Program-made: the position numbers and the translations under genes | The notes under the pieces: generated by a model | The model's input: the letters and a program-made list of their open reading frames with translations, nothing else | The model's database searches: none | What the model was told of the DNA's origin: nothing | Assembly (NCBI GenBank): GCA_037969235.1 | Contig: JBBKXA010000086.1 | Location: forward strand, 1-8,965 | Direction: 5' to 3' | Length of the DNA stretch: 8,965 nucleotides | Source: TMED27 sp037969235 | Lineage (GTDB): Bacteria; Pseudomonadota; Alphaproteobacteria; Micavibrionales; Micavibrionaceae | Shown here: positions 1 through 7,184 of the stretch, piece by piece | How the letters are laid out: the number at the start of each line of letters is the position of its first letter | Numbering within the stretch: position 1 is the stretch's first letter

Positions 1-647
1 TAAACGGCTCAAGCAATAAACGTTTCTGCGATTTCATATAAAACGCACTCGATGCGGCGTAACATCCGAGCATCGCCACCTCAACACCGCTTATTGCCTC
101 ACCGTTTAACATCTTATAAATACAATACCCCGCAATACCAGACATCTCTATCGCCCCTGCAATTGCCGTAGGATAACATTTAATAACGCGCTCAATCACC
201 GATTCAAAAACACTATCTCTAGGCCGTTCCGCAACCCCAGCAATAGTCGCCAGCGCCACCAAATCAGCGGCAGCGATAAGTGTAAACTCAAGCGCATGCC
301 CTTCAATCCCGCCCGCAATCTGCCCTAACAATCCAATCGTGGTCGCAACAACAGTCGTAGATTCATGAGGATGATTAGAAAAATCAATCATATTACTAAT
401 AGAAAAAGGCTGATCTTGGGGGTCTAACATATCCCCGTCATTAAATTTATCACTGTATTTAAACAGAATGTAATCACTCGCCGCCAAAGCCAACGCTATA
501 CAGCAAAAGAGAGTTATCCTGCCGCCCCGCCTCAAAAGCCATTATAAGCGAGCCTGCCACCCCAAGTAACGCCGCCGTTTTTGTAGGGTATCTATTGGCC
601 TTGTGCAGGGCACGACGAAAAATATCTTTAAGCTTCAAATCTGTCAT
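1..647 (-). pseudogene. Frameshifted multi-helix membrane protein with three internal repeats, C-terminus beyond the edge
   Basis: I do not recognise this protein. Reading from ATG at 647, the frame encodes 57 residues (MTDLKLKDIF...) and stops at TGA 474-476. The adjacent frame is open from 541 to the window edge without an ATG until about 430. Removing one base from the C4 run at 525-528 (G4 in the coding strand) joins the two frames into at least 215 residues. The joined product has a short basic N-terminus and about six hydrophobic segments, near residues 23-40, 44-62, 97-114, 119-138, 159-177 and 187-204. Three units start near residues 20 (YPT), 92 (HPH) and 158 (YPT). Each is a hydrophobic helix ending in a Gly/Glu-containing turn, then a second helix containing AAS or AAAD. 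The first unit is complete only after frame repair, which argues that both halves belong together. The cause could be a real mutation, a sequencing error, or less likely a programmed shift. It lies 71 bases downstream of glmM. Confidence 0.65.
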
Positions 648-705
648 TATTTTTGCAATGCGTAAAAAATGAAGACCCTACACACAAAAAAAATTAAACA
701 CAACC

Positions 706-711
706 ATTATA
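706..711 (-). promoter_or_regulatory. Weak promoter candidate (-10 only) upstream of the frameshifted membrane gene
   Basis: The short gap between the glmM stop and the membrane gene contains a perfect TATAAT on the minus strand. At 17-base spacing the -35 position reads GAAGGT, which does not match consensus. The nearest TTGAGA is 21 bases upstream, which is too far. The DNA here is A/T-rich, so a chance match is quite possible. No Shine-Dalgarno is obvious ahead of the ATG at 647. Confidence 0.25.
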
Positions 712-718
712 TGAAAAA

Positions 719-2077
719 CTACCCCGCGACCTTCTCAATCACTTCGCAAATACCGCCTACGACATGCTCCACTTTACTCAGATCATCACCCTCCGCCATC
801 ACGCGGATCAACGGCTCTGTCCCACTTGCACGCACCAAAACCCGTCCGTCATTGGCAAAATCTGCGCTAGCTTTAGCAATCGCCTCTTGCACTTCGATAC
901 TATCGAGCGGCCTGTTCCCGCTCGCAAAACGCACATTGCGCAAAATTTGCGGCACAGGCTTAAATAAATTGAGCGCTTTACTAGCCGCAACACCACTTTC
1001 TTTCAAAATCGAGCACAACTTAATCGCCGCCTGCAACCCATCACCCGTCGTATTATAATCCGACAAAATCAAATGCCCCGATTGCTCGCCGCCAATATTA
1101 TACCCGCCCTCGCGCATCGCTTCCATCACATAGCGATCCCCAACAGACGCCCGCACCAATTCCAATTCATGCGACTTGAGCAACCGCTCCAGTCCCAAAT
1201 TTGACATCACCGTAGACACTAAACCTGGCTTCGAAAGCTGCCCCTGCTCATGCATATGCAGCGTCATCGCCGCCATCAATTGATCGCCATCGATTTTATT
1301 ACCCAGCTCATCCACCATGATAATACGATCCGCATCCCCATCCAGCGCAATGCCAATATCAGCGCCGTGATCAACCACCGCTTCCTGCAACTTGCCCGTC
1401 GCCGTCGCGCCGTATCCATCATTAATATTACGTCCATTCGGCGCAATCCCAATGGAAATCACCTCCGCTTCCAATTCCCAAAGCACCTGCGGCGCAACCT
1501 TATACGCCGCGCCATTCGCGCAATCCACAACAACCTTAAGCCCCTCAAGCGTTGTACCCCGCGGCAATGACCGCTTCACACTCTCCGCATAGCGCCCAAT
1601 CGCATCATCCAGCCGCGCCGCCTTCCCCAGCGCATCAGGCGCTGCCAAATGCGTGGATAAATCCCCATCCAGCGCCGCCTCAATCTCCAACTCAATCTCA
1701 TCATCCAGCTTATAGCCACTCGCCCCAAACAGCTTAATTCCGTTATCTTCGTAAGAATTATGCGACGCCGAAATCATCACCCCCACATCAGCGCGAAGCG
1801 AGCGCGTCAACATGGCCACCGCTGGTGTAGGCACAGGCCCCGTCAAAATCACATGCATCCCCATCGATAAAAACCCCGAGGTAATCGCCTGCTCCAGCAT
1901 ATAACATGAAAGCCGCGTATCCTTGCCAATCACCACCCGATCCGTCGGCTGCCCATCCCGTCGATCGCGCAAAACCTTCGCCGTCGCCATAGCCACCTTA
2001 AGCGCCACATCCGCCGTCATCGGATGCACATTCGCCCGCCCCCGTATTCCATCAGTTCCAAAATATTTTCTGCTCAT
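719..2077 (-). CDS. glmM: Phosphoglucosamine mutase
   Basis: GlmM is a cytoplasmic enzyme that converts glucosamine-6-phosphate to glucosamine-1-phosphate, the step before UDP-GlcNAc for peptidoglycan and lipid A. The 452 residues are the usual full length. The N-terminus KYFGTDGIRG is typical of the family. The phosphoserine loop SASHN is at 103-107, with Ser105 as the predicted phosphorylated residue. The metal loop DGDADR is at 246-251, the sugar-binding loop GGEQSGH at 329-335, and the C-terminal phosphate-binding loop RASGTEP at 417-423. All key residues are present. The ATG at 2077 fits the family N-terminus, but no Shine-Dalgarno is visible. A weak TTGCAC/TAAATT pair in the 47-base gap would put the transcript start about at the ATG, so a leaderless message is possible but speculative. 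The gene otherwise probably shares the transcript of the upstream phosphoesterase. Identification is secure. Confidence 0.97.
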   Translation of the reverse strand: MSRKYFGTDGIRGRANVHPMTADVALKVAMATAKVLRDRRDGQPTDRVVIGKDTRLSCYMLEQAITSGFLSMGMHVILTGPVPTPAVAMLTRSLRADVGVMISASHNSYEDNGIKLFGASGYKLDDEIELEIEAALDGDLSTHLAAPDALGKAARLDDAIGRYAESVKRSLPRGTTLEGLKVVVDCANGAAYKVAPQVLWELEAEVISIGIAPNGRNINDGYGATATGKLQEAVVDHGADIGIALDGDADRIIMVDELGNKIDGDQLMAAMTLHMHEQGQLSKPGLVSTVMSNLGLERLLKSHELELVRASVGDRYVMEAMREGGYNIGGEQSGHLILSDYNTTGDGLQAAIKLCSILKESGVAASKALNLFKPVPQILRNVRFASGNRPLDSIEVQEAIAKASADFANDGRVLVRASGTEPLIRVMAEGDDLSKVEHVVGGICEVIEKVAG

Positions 2078-2124
2078 GCTTTTAATTTAAGGCGAAAAGA
2101 AATGAAGTGCAAAGGGTATATTGA

Positions 2125-3051
2125 TCAAACCGATATTTCAGGTGCGGTTTGCAAATCAACGACAACAATTTCACGCTTCACATTGCGCCAAGGCACGACG
2201 CTCTCGCCGATGCCGCTTGTAGTTATTGCGTTAAAGCCTTTAACATGGGACAGACCATAAACCAGTGACTGATCGTCCAAATCAAGAACTCTGTGCTTAA
2301 AAAACGGAAGCGTGAATTGCCGCCCATGCGTATGCCCAGCAACAGCAAGCGCAATATTACGCGCCGGCATTTGAGAAAAACTTTGCGGATTGTGCGCCAT
2401 CGTAATAACAGGCATATCTCTCTTAGCGGCAAAACGAAATGCCTGCTCACAATTCTCATGCCCAGTACCGTGATCGGCCACGCCTACCAACGTAAATGGT
2501 TGCTCATCACCCTTAATTAAAGCACTTTCATTGTAATATGCAGAAATGCCAACATTTTCGAGAGCATCAAAAATACCCTGCCCGTTTTCCCAATAATCAT
2601 GATTACCTAAAACTGCATGCGCACCAAGTGGTGCGGTTAATTCGCCAAAAGCTTCCGCAACAATTTCAGGTTCAACATATTTACCATTATATTTATGAGG
2701 TGAATTTAAAAAATCCCCAGGCAATAAAATGAGATCAGGGTTTTGCGCATTAATCATAGGAACAAGATTTTTCTTAATGTAATCCGCATTCACCGACAAA
2801 CACCCTACATGAAAATCCGCCGCTATAGCGATGCGTAAAGGTTTGTAATGATTTGGCCATTGGGAGCTTTGAATACGGTAATGCGTAACGTCCAGATCGC
2901 CGCCACGCAAATTAAAACCCGCCGCCTCCGCCATGCGTCCGACCGTCATAATAACAGGCCATTTTGCTTTGCCCAGTTGAAATTTTAATTCAGAACCGAT
3001 TCTATCTAAAATAGATACAGAATCACTATGCTCTTCATCCAATATATCCAT
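2125..3051 (-). CDS. Calcineurin-like metallophosphoesterase (YkuE/LpxG-like fold), substrate unknown
   Basis: This is a 308-residue two-metal phosphoesterase. The metal-binding motifs occur in order: DFH (Asp79, His81), GD (Asp113), GNHD (Asn150, His151), a lone His220 in MAHNP, and GHTH (His240, His242). The catalytic set is therefore complete. The first 70 residues are an extra N-terminal region without a signal peptide or clear membrane helix, so a cytoplasmic or peripheral location is inferred. YkuE-type relatives often carry an N-terminal anchor or Tat signal; this one seems not to. The family includes lipid A enzymes such as chlamydial LpxG (UDP-diacylglucosamine hydrolase). The position between ftsH and glmM would suit an envelope role, but the substrate cannot be told from sequence. 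The ATG at 3051 is preceded by AAGGAA at 3064-3069. A consensus-like promoter lies just upstream. Confidence 0.9.
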   Translation of the reverse strand: MDILDEEHSDSVSILDRIGSELKFQLGKAKWPVIMTVGRMAEAAGFNLRGGDLDVTHYRIQSSQWPNHYKPLRIAIAADFHVGCLSVNADYIKKNLVPMINAQNPDLILLPGDFLNSPHKYNGKYVEPEIVAEAFGELTAPLGAHAVLGNHDYWENGQGIFDALENVGISAYYNESALIKGDEQPFTLVGVADHGTGHENCEQAFRFAAKRDMPVITMAHNPQSFSQMPARNIALAVAGHTHGRQFTLPFFKHRVLDLDDQSLVYGLSHVKGFNAITTSGIGESVVPWRNVKREIVVVDLQTAPEISV

Positions 3052-3081
3052 GCTCGTCTGCTCTTCCTTAATTACTAAAGA

Positions 3082-3110
3082 AGAATAGCAAGTATTTTAA
3101 ATTATGTCAA
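3082..3110 (-). promoter_or_regulatory. Sigma70-type promoter for the metallophosphoesterase (and probably glmM)
   Basis: Directly after the ftsH stop the minus strand reads a perfect -35 TTGACA (3105-3110), a 17-base spacer, and TATTCT as -10 (3082-3087, four of six matches). The predicted transcript start falls about 25 bases before the ATG at 3051, leaving room for the Shine-Dalgarno. This is the best promoter match in the window and suggests that the phosphoesterase, with glmM, can be expressed apart from ftsH. Confidence 0.6.
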
Positions 3111-3117
3111 AAGAAAA

Positions 3118-5037
3118 TCAAGCCTCCTGCACTGCGCCGCCATTACCTATCCCGCCACCCGAAGGCACGGAGGATTTGGGCATATCATCGCTGGGCGGAG
3201 CATCGTCAATATCGCGAATAATCTTCTTACCCGCCAAAATGCTCTTAATCTCATCACCAGACAATAACTCATACTCCAGCAAAGCTTTCGCCACCTTGTG
3301 CAGATCTTTCAAATTATCCGTCAAAATTTTATGCGCTTTATTGTATCCATCTTCCACAATACGGCGCACTTCGGCATCGACTAAGTTCGCGGTTTCTTCA
3401 GACATATTCTTGCTTTGCGCCACTGAATGCCCAAGGAAAATTTCCTCCTGATCCTGCGCATATCGAATAGTGCCGAGCTTTTCCGAGTATCCCCATTCCA
3501 TGACCATACGGCGCGCCATATTGGTCGCCATAGAAATATCAATGCTCGCGCCCGTCGTCACCTTATTATGACCGAAGATAATTTCCTCCGCCGCACGTCC
3601 GCCCATCGCCACGGATAAATCCGCCTCCAATTTTTCCAAACTCATCGACAAACGGTCATTTTCTGGCAAACGCATCACCAGCCCAAGCGCACGCCCACGC
3701 GGCACAATTGTAGCCTTATGTATAGGATCCGACGCAGGCTCATGTATAGCCACCAACGCATGCCCCGCCTCATGATAGGCAGTGAGTTTTTTCTCATCAT
3801 CGCTCATCACCATGGATTTGCGCTCAGATCCCATCATCACCTTATCTTTGGCTTCTTCAAATTCCTCCATTGCAACTACGCGCTTACCGCGCCGCGCAGC
3901 AAGCAAAGCCGCCTCATTCACCAAATTCGCCAAATCCGCACCGCTAAAGCCGGGCGTACCACGCGCAATCACCATTGGCTCAACATTATTCGCCAGCGGC
4001 ACCTTCTTCATATGCACTTTCAAAATTTTGTCGCGCCCTTGAATATCGGGCAGCGGCACAACAACCTGACGGTCAAAACGACCAGGCCGCAGCAATGCAG
4101 GATCAAGCACATCAGGACGGTTCGTCGCCGCCAGAATAATCACGCCTTCATTACTTTCAAATCCATCCATCTCCACAAGCAACTGATTCAGCGTCTGCTC
4201 GCGCTCGTCATTCCCGCCGCCAAGCCCCGCACCACGATGGCGTCCAACGGCGTCAATCTCGTCAATAAAAATAATACATGGCGCATTTTTCTTGCCCTGC
4301 TCGAACATATCGCGCACACGGCTCGCGCCCACACCGACAAACATTTCTACAAAATCCGAACCCGAAATCGTGAAAAACGGTACATTCGCCTCACCAGCAA
4401 CGGCGCGCGCCACCAATGTTTTACCCGTACCCGGCTGACCAACCAACAACGCGCCTTTAGGAATTTTCCCACCAAGCCGCGAGAATTTTTGCGGATCTTT
4501 CAAAAACTCTACAACTTCTTCTAATTCCTGTTTGGCTTCTTCAATGCCCGCTACATCATCAAATGTCACACGCCCATGCTTTTCCGTCAGCATTTTCGCG
4601 CGACTCTTCCCAAAGCCCATCGCCCCGCCGCCGCCTTTGCCGCCTTGCATCTGACGCATAAAGAAAATCCAAACGCCCACAATCAATATCGCTGGCAACA
4701 ACGAAATAAGAATGCTCATCATCACGCTTTGCTGGGCTTCTTTACCCGCAGAAATCTGCACAGCCGTGCCATCCAATCGATCCACCACATTTTCATTCGG
4801 CGGCACAACTACTGTAAAAGGCTTACCATCTGCGGCATATGCCCCTGATACCTCGGAGCCACGAATAACCACATTGGATATCCGCCCCGCACGCGCATCG
4901 CTCATAAATTCACTATAAGATAAATCCGATCCCCCATTGAGAGCCCCATTCTGCGAACTCTGCACAATGTTAAAAAGAATGATTAAAGCAAAACCAATCG
5001 CTGCCCAGAAAATAATATTGCGTCCAAATCCGTTCAC
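3118..5037 (-). CDS. ftsH: ATP-dependent zinc metalloprotease FtsH
   Basis: FtsH is a hexameric inner-membrane AAA+ protease that removes damaged membrane proteins and selected regulators. The 639 residues match the usual length. Two membrane helices (about 8-26 and 105-126) flank a periplasmic domain. Walker A GQPGTGKT is at 200-207 and Walker B IIFIDE at 255-260. The pore motif FVG is at 233-235. The second region of homology is at about 304-323, with arginine fingers Arg317 and Arg320. The protease site HEAGH is at 422-426, with the third zinc ligand Asp500. A Gly/Pro/Ser-rich tail follows. The start is GTG at 5037, chosen because it gives the family N-terminus (MNGFGRN) and is preceded by AAAGGG seven bases away. 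In E. coli FtsH controls LpxC turnover, which may be relevant to the adjoining envelope genes. Identification is secure. Confidence 0.98.
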   Translation of the reverse strand: MNGFGRNIIFWAAIGFALIILFNIVQSSQNGALNGGSDLSYSEFMSDARAGRISNVVIRGSEVSGAYAADGKPFTVVVPPNENVVDRLDGTAVQISAGKEAQQSVMMSILISLLPAILIVGVWIFFMRQMQGGKGGGGAMGFGKSRAKMLTEKHGRVTFDDVAGIEEAKQELEEVVEFLKDPQKFSRLGGKIPKGALLVGQPGTGKTLVARAVAGEANVPFFTISGSDFVEMFVGVGASRVRDMFEQGKKNAPCIIFIDEIDAVGRHRGAGLGGGNDEREQTLNQLLVEMDGFESNEGVIILAATNRPDVLDPALLRPGRFDRQVVVPLPDIQGRDKILKVHMKKVPLANNVEPMVIARGTPGFSGADLANLVNEAALLAARRGKRVVAMEEFEEAKDKVMMGSERKSMVMSDDEKKLTAYHEAGHALVAIHEPASDPIHKATIVPRGRALGLVMRLPENDRLSMSLEKLEADLSVAMGGRAAEEIIFGHNKVTTGASIDISMATNMARRMVMEWGYSEKLGTIRYAQDQEEIFLGHSVAQSKNMSEETANLVDAEVRRIVEDGYNKAHKILTDNLKDLHKVAKALLEYELLSGDEIKSILAGKKIIRDIDDAPPSDDMPKSSVPSGGGIGNGGAVQEA

Positions 5038-5044
5038 GTCTTTG

Positions 5045-5050
5045 CCCTTT
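5045..5050 (-). promoter_or_regulatory. Ribosome binding site that sets the GTG start of ftsH
   Basis: AAAGGG on the minus strand ends seven bases before GTG at 5037. A nearby upstream ATG is out of frame with ftsH. Spacing and frame therefore support the GTG as the true start. Confidence 0.7.
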
Positions 5051-5082
5051 GCATAAATAAAAAACTATAATTACTCTTTAAA

Positions 5083-5109
5083 ATTATACCGTTGCACGCG
5101 GAAAACAAG
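5083..5109 (-). promoter_or_regulatory. Candidate ftsH promoter in the tilS-ftsH gap
   Basis: The 91-base gap between tilS and ftsH holds a perfect TATAAT (5083-5088) about 45 bases before the ftsH start. Upstream lies TTGTTT (5103-5108), only 14 bases away, which is short for a sigma70 promoter. The same stretch contains CTTG (5106-5109), ending 17 bases before TATAAT, an arrangement that resembles RpoH-type -35 elements. Heat-shock control of ftsH is known in E. coli; its presence here is only a guess from this weak match. Confidence 0.35.
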
Positions 5110-5128
5110 CTTTATATTTGCGATTATT

Positions 5129-6127
5129 CTATTGCTCACGCAACATGGTAAAAACCTGTCGCTTATCATCGCGCATAAAAACCACCCCGCCCAAAGTCCG
5201 TTTTCGAAACGGCTTGTCACATAACAAATCATAAGTAATTTGCTCTACACGCTCCATACGCGGCGCATAGTCTTTGCCAAAATCAAAATGCTTAAATCCT
5301 TTTAATAAACATCGAATAAACACTTCTTCAGGGGCCTCAAGCAAAACACTAAAAATAAATTCGATACGCTTCGTATCCTTAAACAAAATGGATTGCTCAT
5401 AAACTTCTCCGCTATAATAATCCAATGCCACCCGCGCGCGCCGCGCGCGTTTAGCCATCACCCCCAACCGTTTATGCGTCAAGCCCTCCGCCGCCAAGAC
5501 ATCATAGCTTTTACGCAAACGCACACGGGCGAAATCTCTATTTTCGTTACTAGGGTCGTCAATATACCCCACACCAGCCCCCTCACAAACATCAATCAAT
5601 TCACACTTTGACACATCGAGCAAAGGCCGCAAAATTCGTAAATTTTCGCTATAATCATGCACATCGTTCATCCCCGCCAAACCATCAATTCCACTGCCTT
5701 TCGCCAATCGAAACAACACCGTCTCTGCCTGATCACCCAAATGATGTCCTAAAAAAAGATAAGCAATATCATGCGCCCCACAATAATCCGCCAGCAATCC
5801 ATACCGCGCCCGGCGCGCTTTTTCTTGCAACGCCGCCGCAGGCTTATCGCCTTCCCATTTTAAAGATACAAACTCAACATGCCCCAAAGACGAAAGAGTC
5901 TCACGAATAATTTCCGCCTCCCCTTCCGAATGGACGCGCAAACCATGATGAACATGCAAAGCATAAATCTTATGCCCACCATGCTCCCCCGCCCAACGAT
6001 TAAGCAAAAAGCACAAAGCCGTACTGTCCGCCCCACCCGATACGGCAACGGCTAAGGGCTGTGAGGGTTGCAAACCAATCCTCAACCCCAGAATCATGTC
6101 ATTAAATTTTTCAGATGATAGAGCCAT
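5129..6127 (-). CDS. tilS: tRNA(Ile)-lysidine synthetase
   Basis: TilS attaches lysine to cytidine 34 of the CAU-anticodon isoleucine tRNA using ATP, changing its codon reading from AUG to AUA. The N-type ATP-pyrophosphatase PP-loop SGGADS is at 30-35. Family motifs follow: HVHHGLR at 58-64, GHHLGDQAET at 127-136, and DDPSNEN at 190-196 with the following F..R. A basic run KRARRAR (226-232) probably begins the tRNA-contacting linker. At 332 residues it is shorter than the E. coli protein (about 430), so much of the C-terminal region is reduced, although LGGVVF near 312-317 and a final RE remain. No frameshift is visible. The ATG at 6127 follows GGAAG at a spacing of eight bases. It lies between cpoB and ftsH, a common arrangement in alphaproteobacteria. 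Confidence 0.93.
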   Translation of the reverse strand: MALSSEKFNDMILGLRIGLQPSQPLAVAVSGGADSTALCFLLNRWAGEHGGHKIYALHVHHGLRVHSEGEAEIIRETLSSLGHVEFVSLKWEGDKPAAALQEKARRARYGLLADYCGAHDIAYLFLGHHLGDQAETVLFRLAKGSGIDGLAGMNDVHDYSENLRILRPLLDVSKCELIDVCEGAGVGYIDDPSNENRDFARVRLRKSYDVLAAEGLTHKRLGVMAKRARRARVALDYYSGEVYEQSILFKDTKRIEFIFSVLLEAPEEVFIRCLLKGFKHFDFGKDYAPRMERVEQITYDLLCDKPFRKRTLGGVVFMRDDKRQVFTMLREQ

Positions 6128-6175
6128 GAAAAAAGCTTCCCGCTCAATACAATCAAAACCGCAGGCATTAAGGCG

Positions 6176-7171
6176 TTAAGAACACCCTATACGACTCATT
6201 TCCTGTTCAGCCCGACGCTTTAATGGCGTACCGCCCACGCCGTTTTTATCCAATTGCCCCAGCGCAACACAAGCATCCTCGCTCTTACCCATCCCCTCAA
6301 GAGACAAACCAAGCTTCAACAAATTATCACCCGCCTTCGCGCCTTTGGGATATTGCTTATATCCTTCGGCGAATAAGCGCGCAGCCACTTCAAAATTACC
6401 ACGCACATAATGCGTCTCACCGAGCCAATATTTAGCATTCCCCGCCAAAGCATGATCAGGATAATCGCGTAAAAAATCGCCAAAAGCATCCGCCGCGCCT
6501 TTATATTGTCGGTTTTTAACCATTGAAAACGCACTATCATAAGCCGCAGAAGCCTGATCGCCGCCCTCATTTTTCGTCGTATTATAACGCCCTAAAACGC
6601 CAGAATCGCTTTTATTATTCGTAGACCAGCTGTAGCCGTCCTCATCCTTACGCTCAGTGCTTTCACTCGCATCCAAACCACGAGAATCATCATAACGATC
6701 CGTAGGCTCATCAGCAGACGACGAAGACGTCGAGCGTATCACAGACTCAGAAGAAGACGCCGACGAAGATCCGCCACTGCGCCCCTCAACATCATTCAAC
6801 CGCAACTCCATATCGCTAACGTTACGCTCCAAGTCAGCTTTCATTTGCCGAATCTCATGCGCCTGTTCTTCAATCATCCCGCGCAAACTTTGCATTTCAG
6901 TCTCGATCTGTTGCATCCGCACAACCAACTCACCGTTATTCGCCGCTCCAGCATCACCCATCGCATCCACAGGCGGGGCTTCACCTCGATAAACTGCACG
7001 GCTTAATGTTTGCACTTCGTTTTCAATACGCTTAATGCGCCCCTCAACATTGGAGTCAGTCCCCCAATTACTTTGAGCCATAGCAATATTCGGCGTTCCA
7101 CCCAACACGAGAACAGCCAAAAGGCCTGAAAAAATCCAGGCCTTCGACTTCTTATTTTCAGAAAAGATCAT
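6176..7171 (-). CDS. cpoB: Tol-Pal associated periplasmic protein CpoB (YbgF)
   Basis: CpoB acts in the periplasm with the Tol-Pal system; in E. coli it links outer-membrane constriction to septal peptidoglycan synthesis. The 331 residues begin with a signal peptide (basic NKKSK, hydrophobic 12-25, probable cleavage after AMA at 32). A coiled-coil region covers about 41-130, interrupted by an Ala/Gly/Pro patch near 64-80. A long Ser/Asp/Glu-rich linker spans about 132-205. A C-terminal TPR domain (about 206-330) contains YDSAFSMVKNRQYKGAADAF and the motifs YPDH, AKYWLGE and YPKGAKA. It starts 13 bases after the pal stop, and its AGGA ribosome site overlaps that stop, so the two genes are almost certainly co-transcribed and perhaps translationally coupled. 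The linker is longer and more Ser-rich than in E. coli YbgF. Identification is strong from domains and context. Confidence 0.92.
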   Translation of the reverse strand: MIFSENKKSKAWIFSGLLAVLVLGGTPNIAMAQSNWGTDSNVEGRIKRIENEVQTLSRAVYRGEAPPVDAMGDAGAANNGELVVRMQQIETEMQSLRGMIEEQAHEIRQMKADLERNVSDMELRLNDVEGRSGGSSSASSSESVIRSTSSSSADEPTDRYDDSRGLDASESTERKDEDGYSWSTNNKSDSGVLGRYNTTKNEGGDQASAAYDSAFSMVKNRQYKGAADAFGDFLRDYPDHALAGNAKYWLGETHYVRGNFEVAARLFAEGYKQYPKGAKAGDNLLKLGLSLEGMGKSEDACVALGQLDKNGVGGTPLKRRAEQEMSRIGCS

Positions 7172-7184
7172 ACGATCATTATCC

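Noticed and set aside
430..541. A separate gene starting in the second frame of the left-edge locus (TTG or ATG near 430)
   Set aside because: The TTG candidate lacks a clear ribosome site and the ATG would remove a conserved-looking helix. The repaired fusion, with its matching repeat units, explains the region better.
684..693. T-run after glmM (minus strand) as an intrinsic terminator
   Set aside because: No G/C-rich hairpin precedes the run, so it lacks the main part of a terminator.
669..1058. A 129-residue plus-strand open frame opposite the glmM 3' end
   Set aside because: It mirrors glmM codons, has no recognisable motif, and its first part crosses A/T-rich intergenic sequence.
3718..4524. 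A 268-residue open frame on the plus strand opposite ftsH
   Set aside because: It is fully antisense to conserved ftsH and its translation is rich in His, Arg and Asn without domains, as expected from the reverse frame of a conserved gene. No ribosome site was seen.
5433..5449. Alternating CG tract as a structural or recombination site
   Set aside because: It is explained by consecutive Arg and Ala codons of the basic KRARRAR segment of TilS, and it occurs once.
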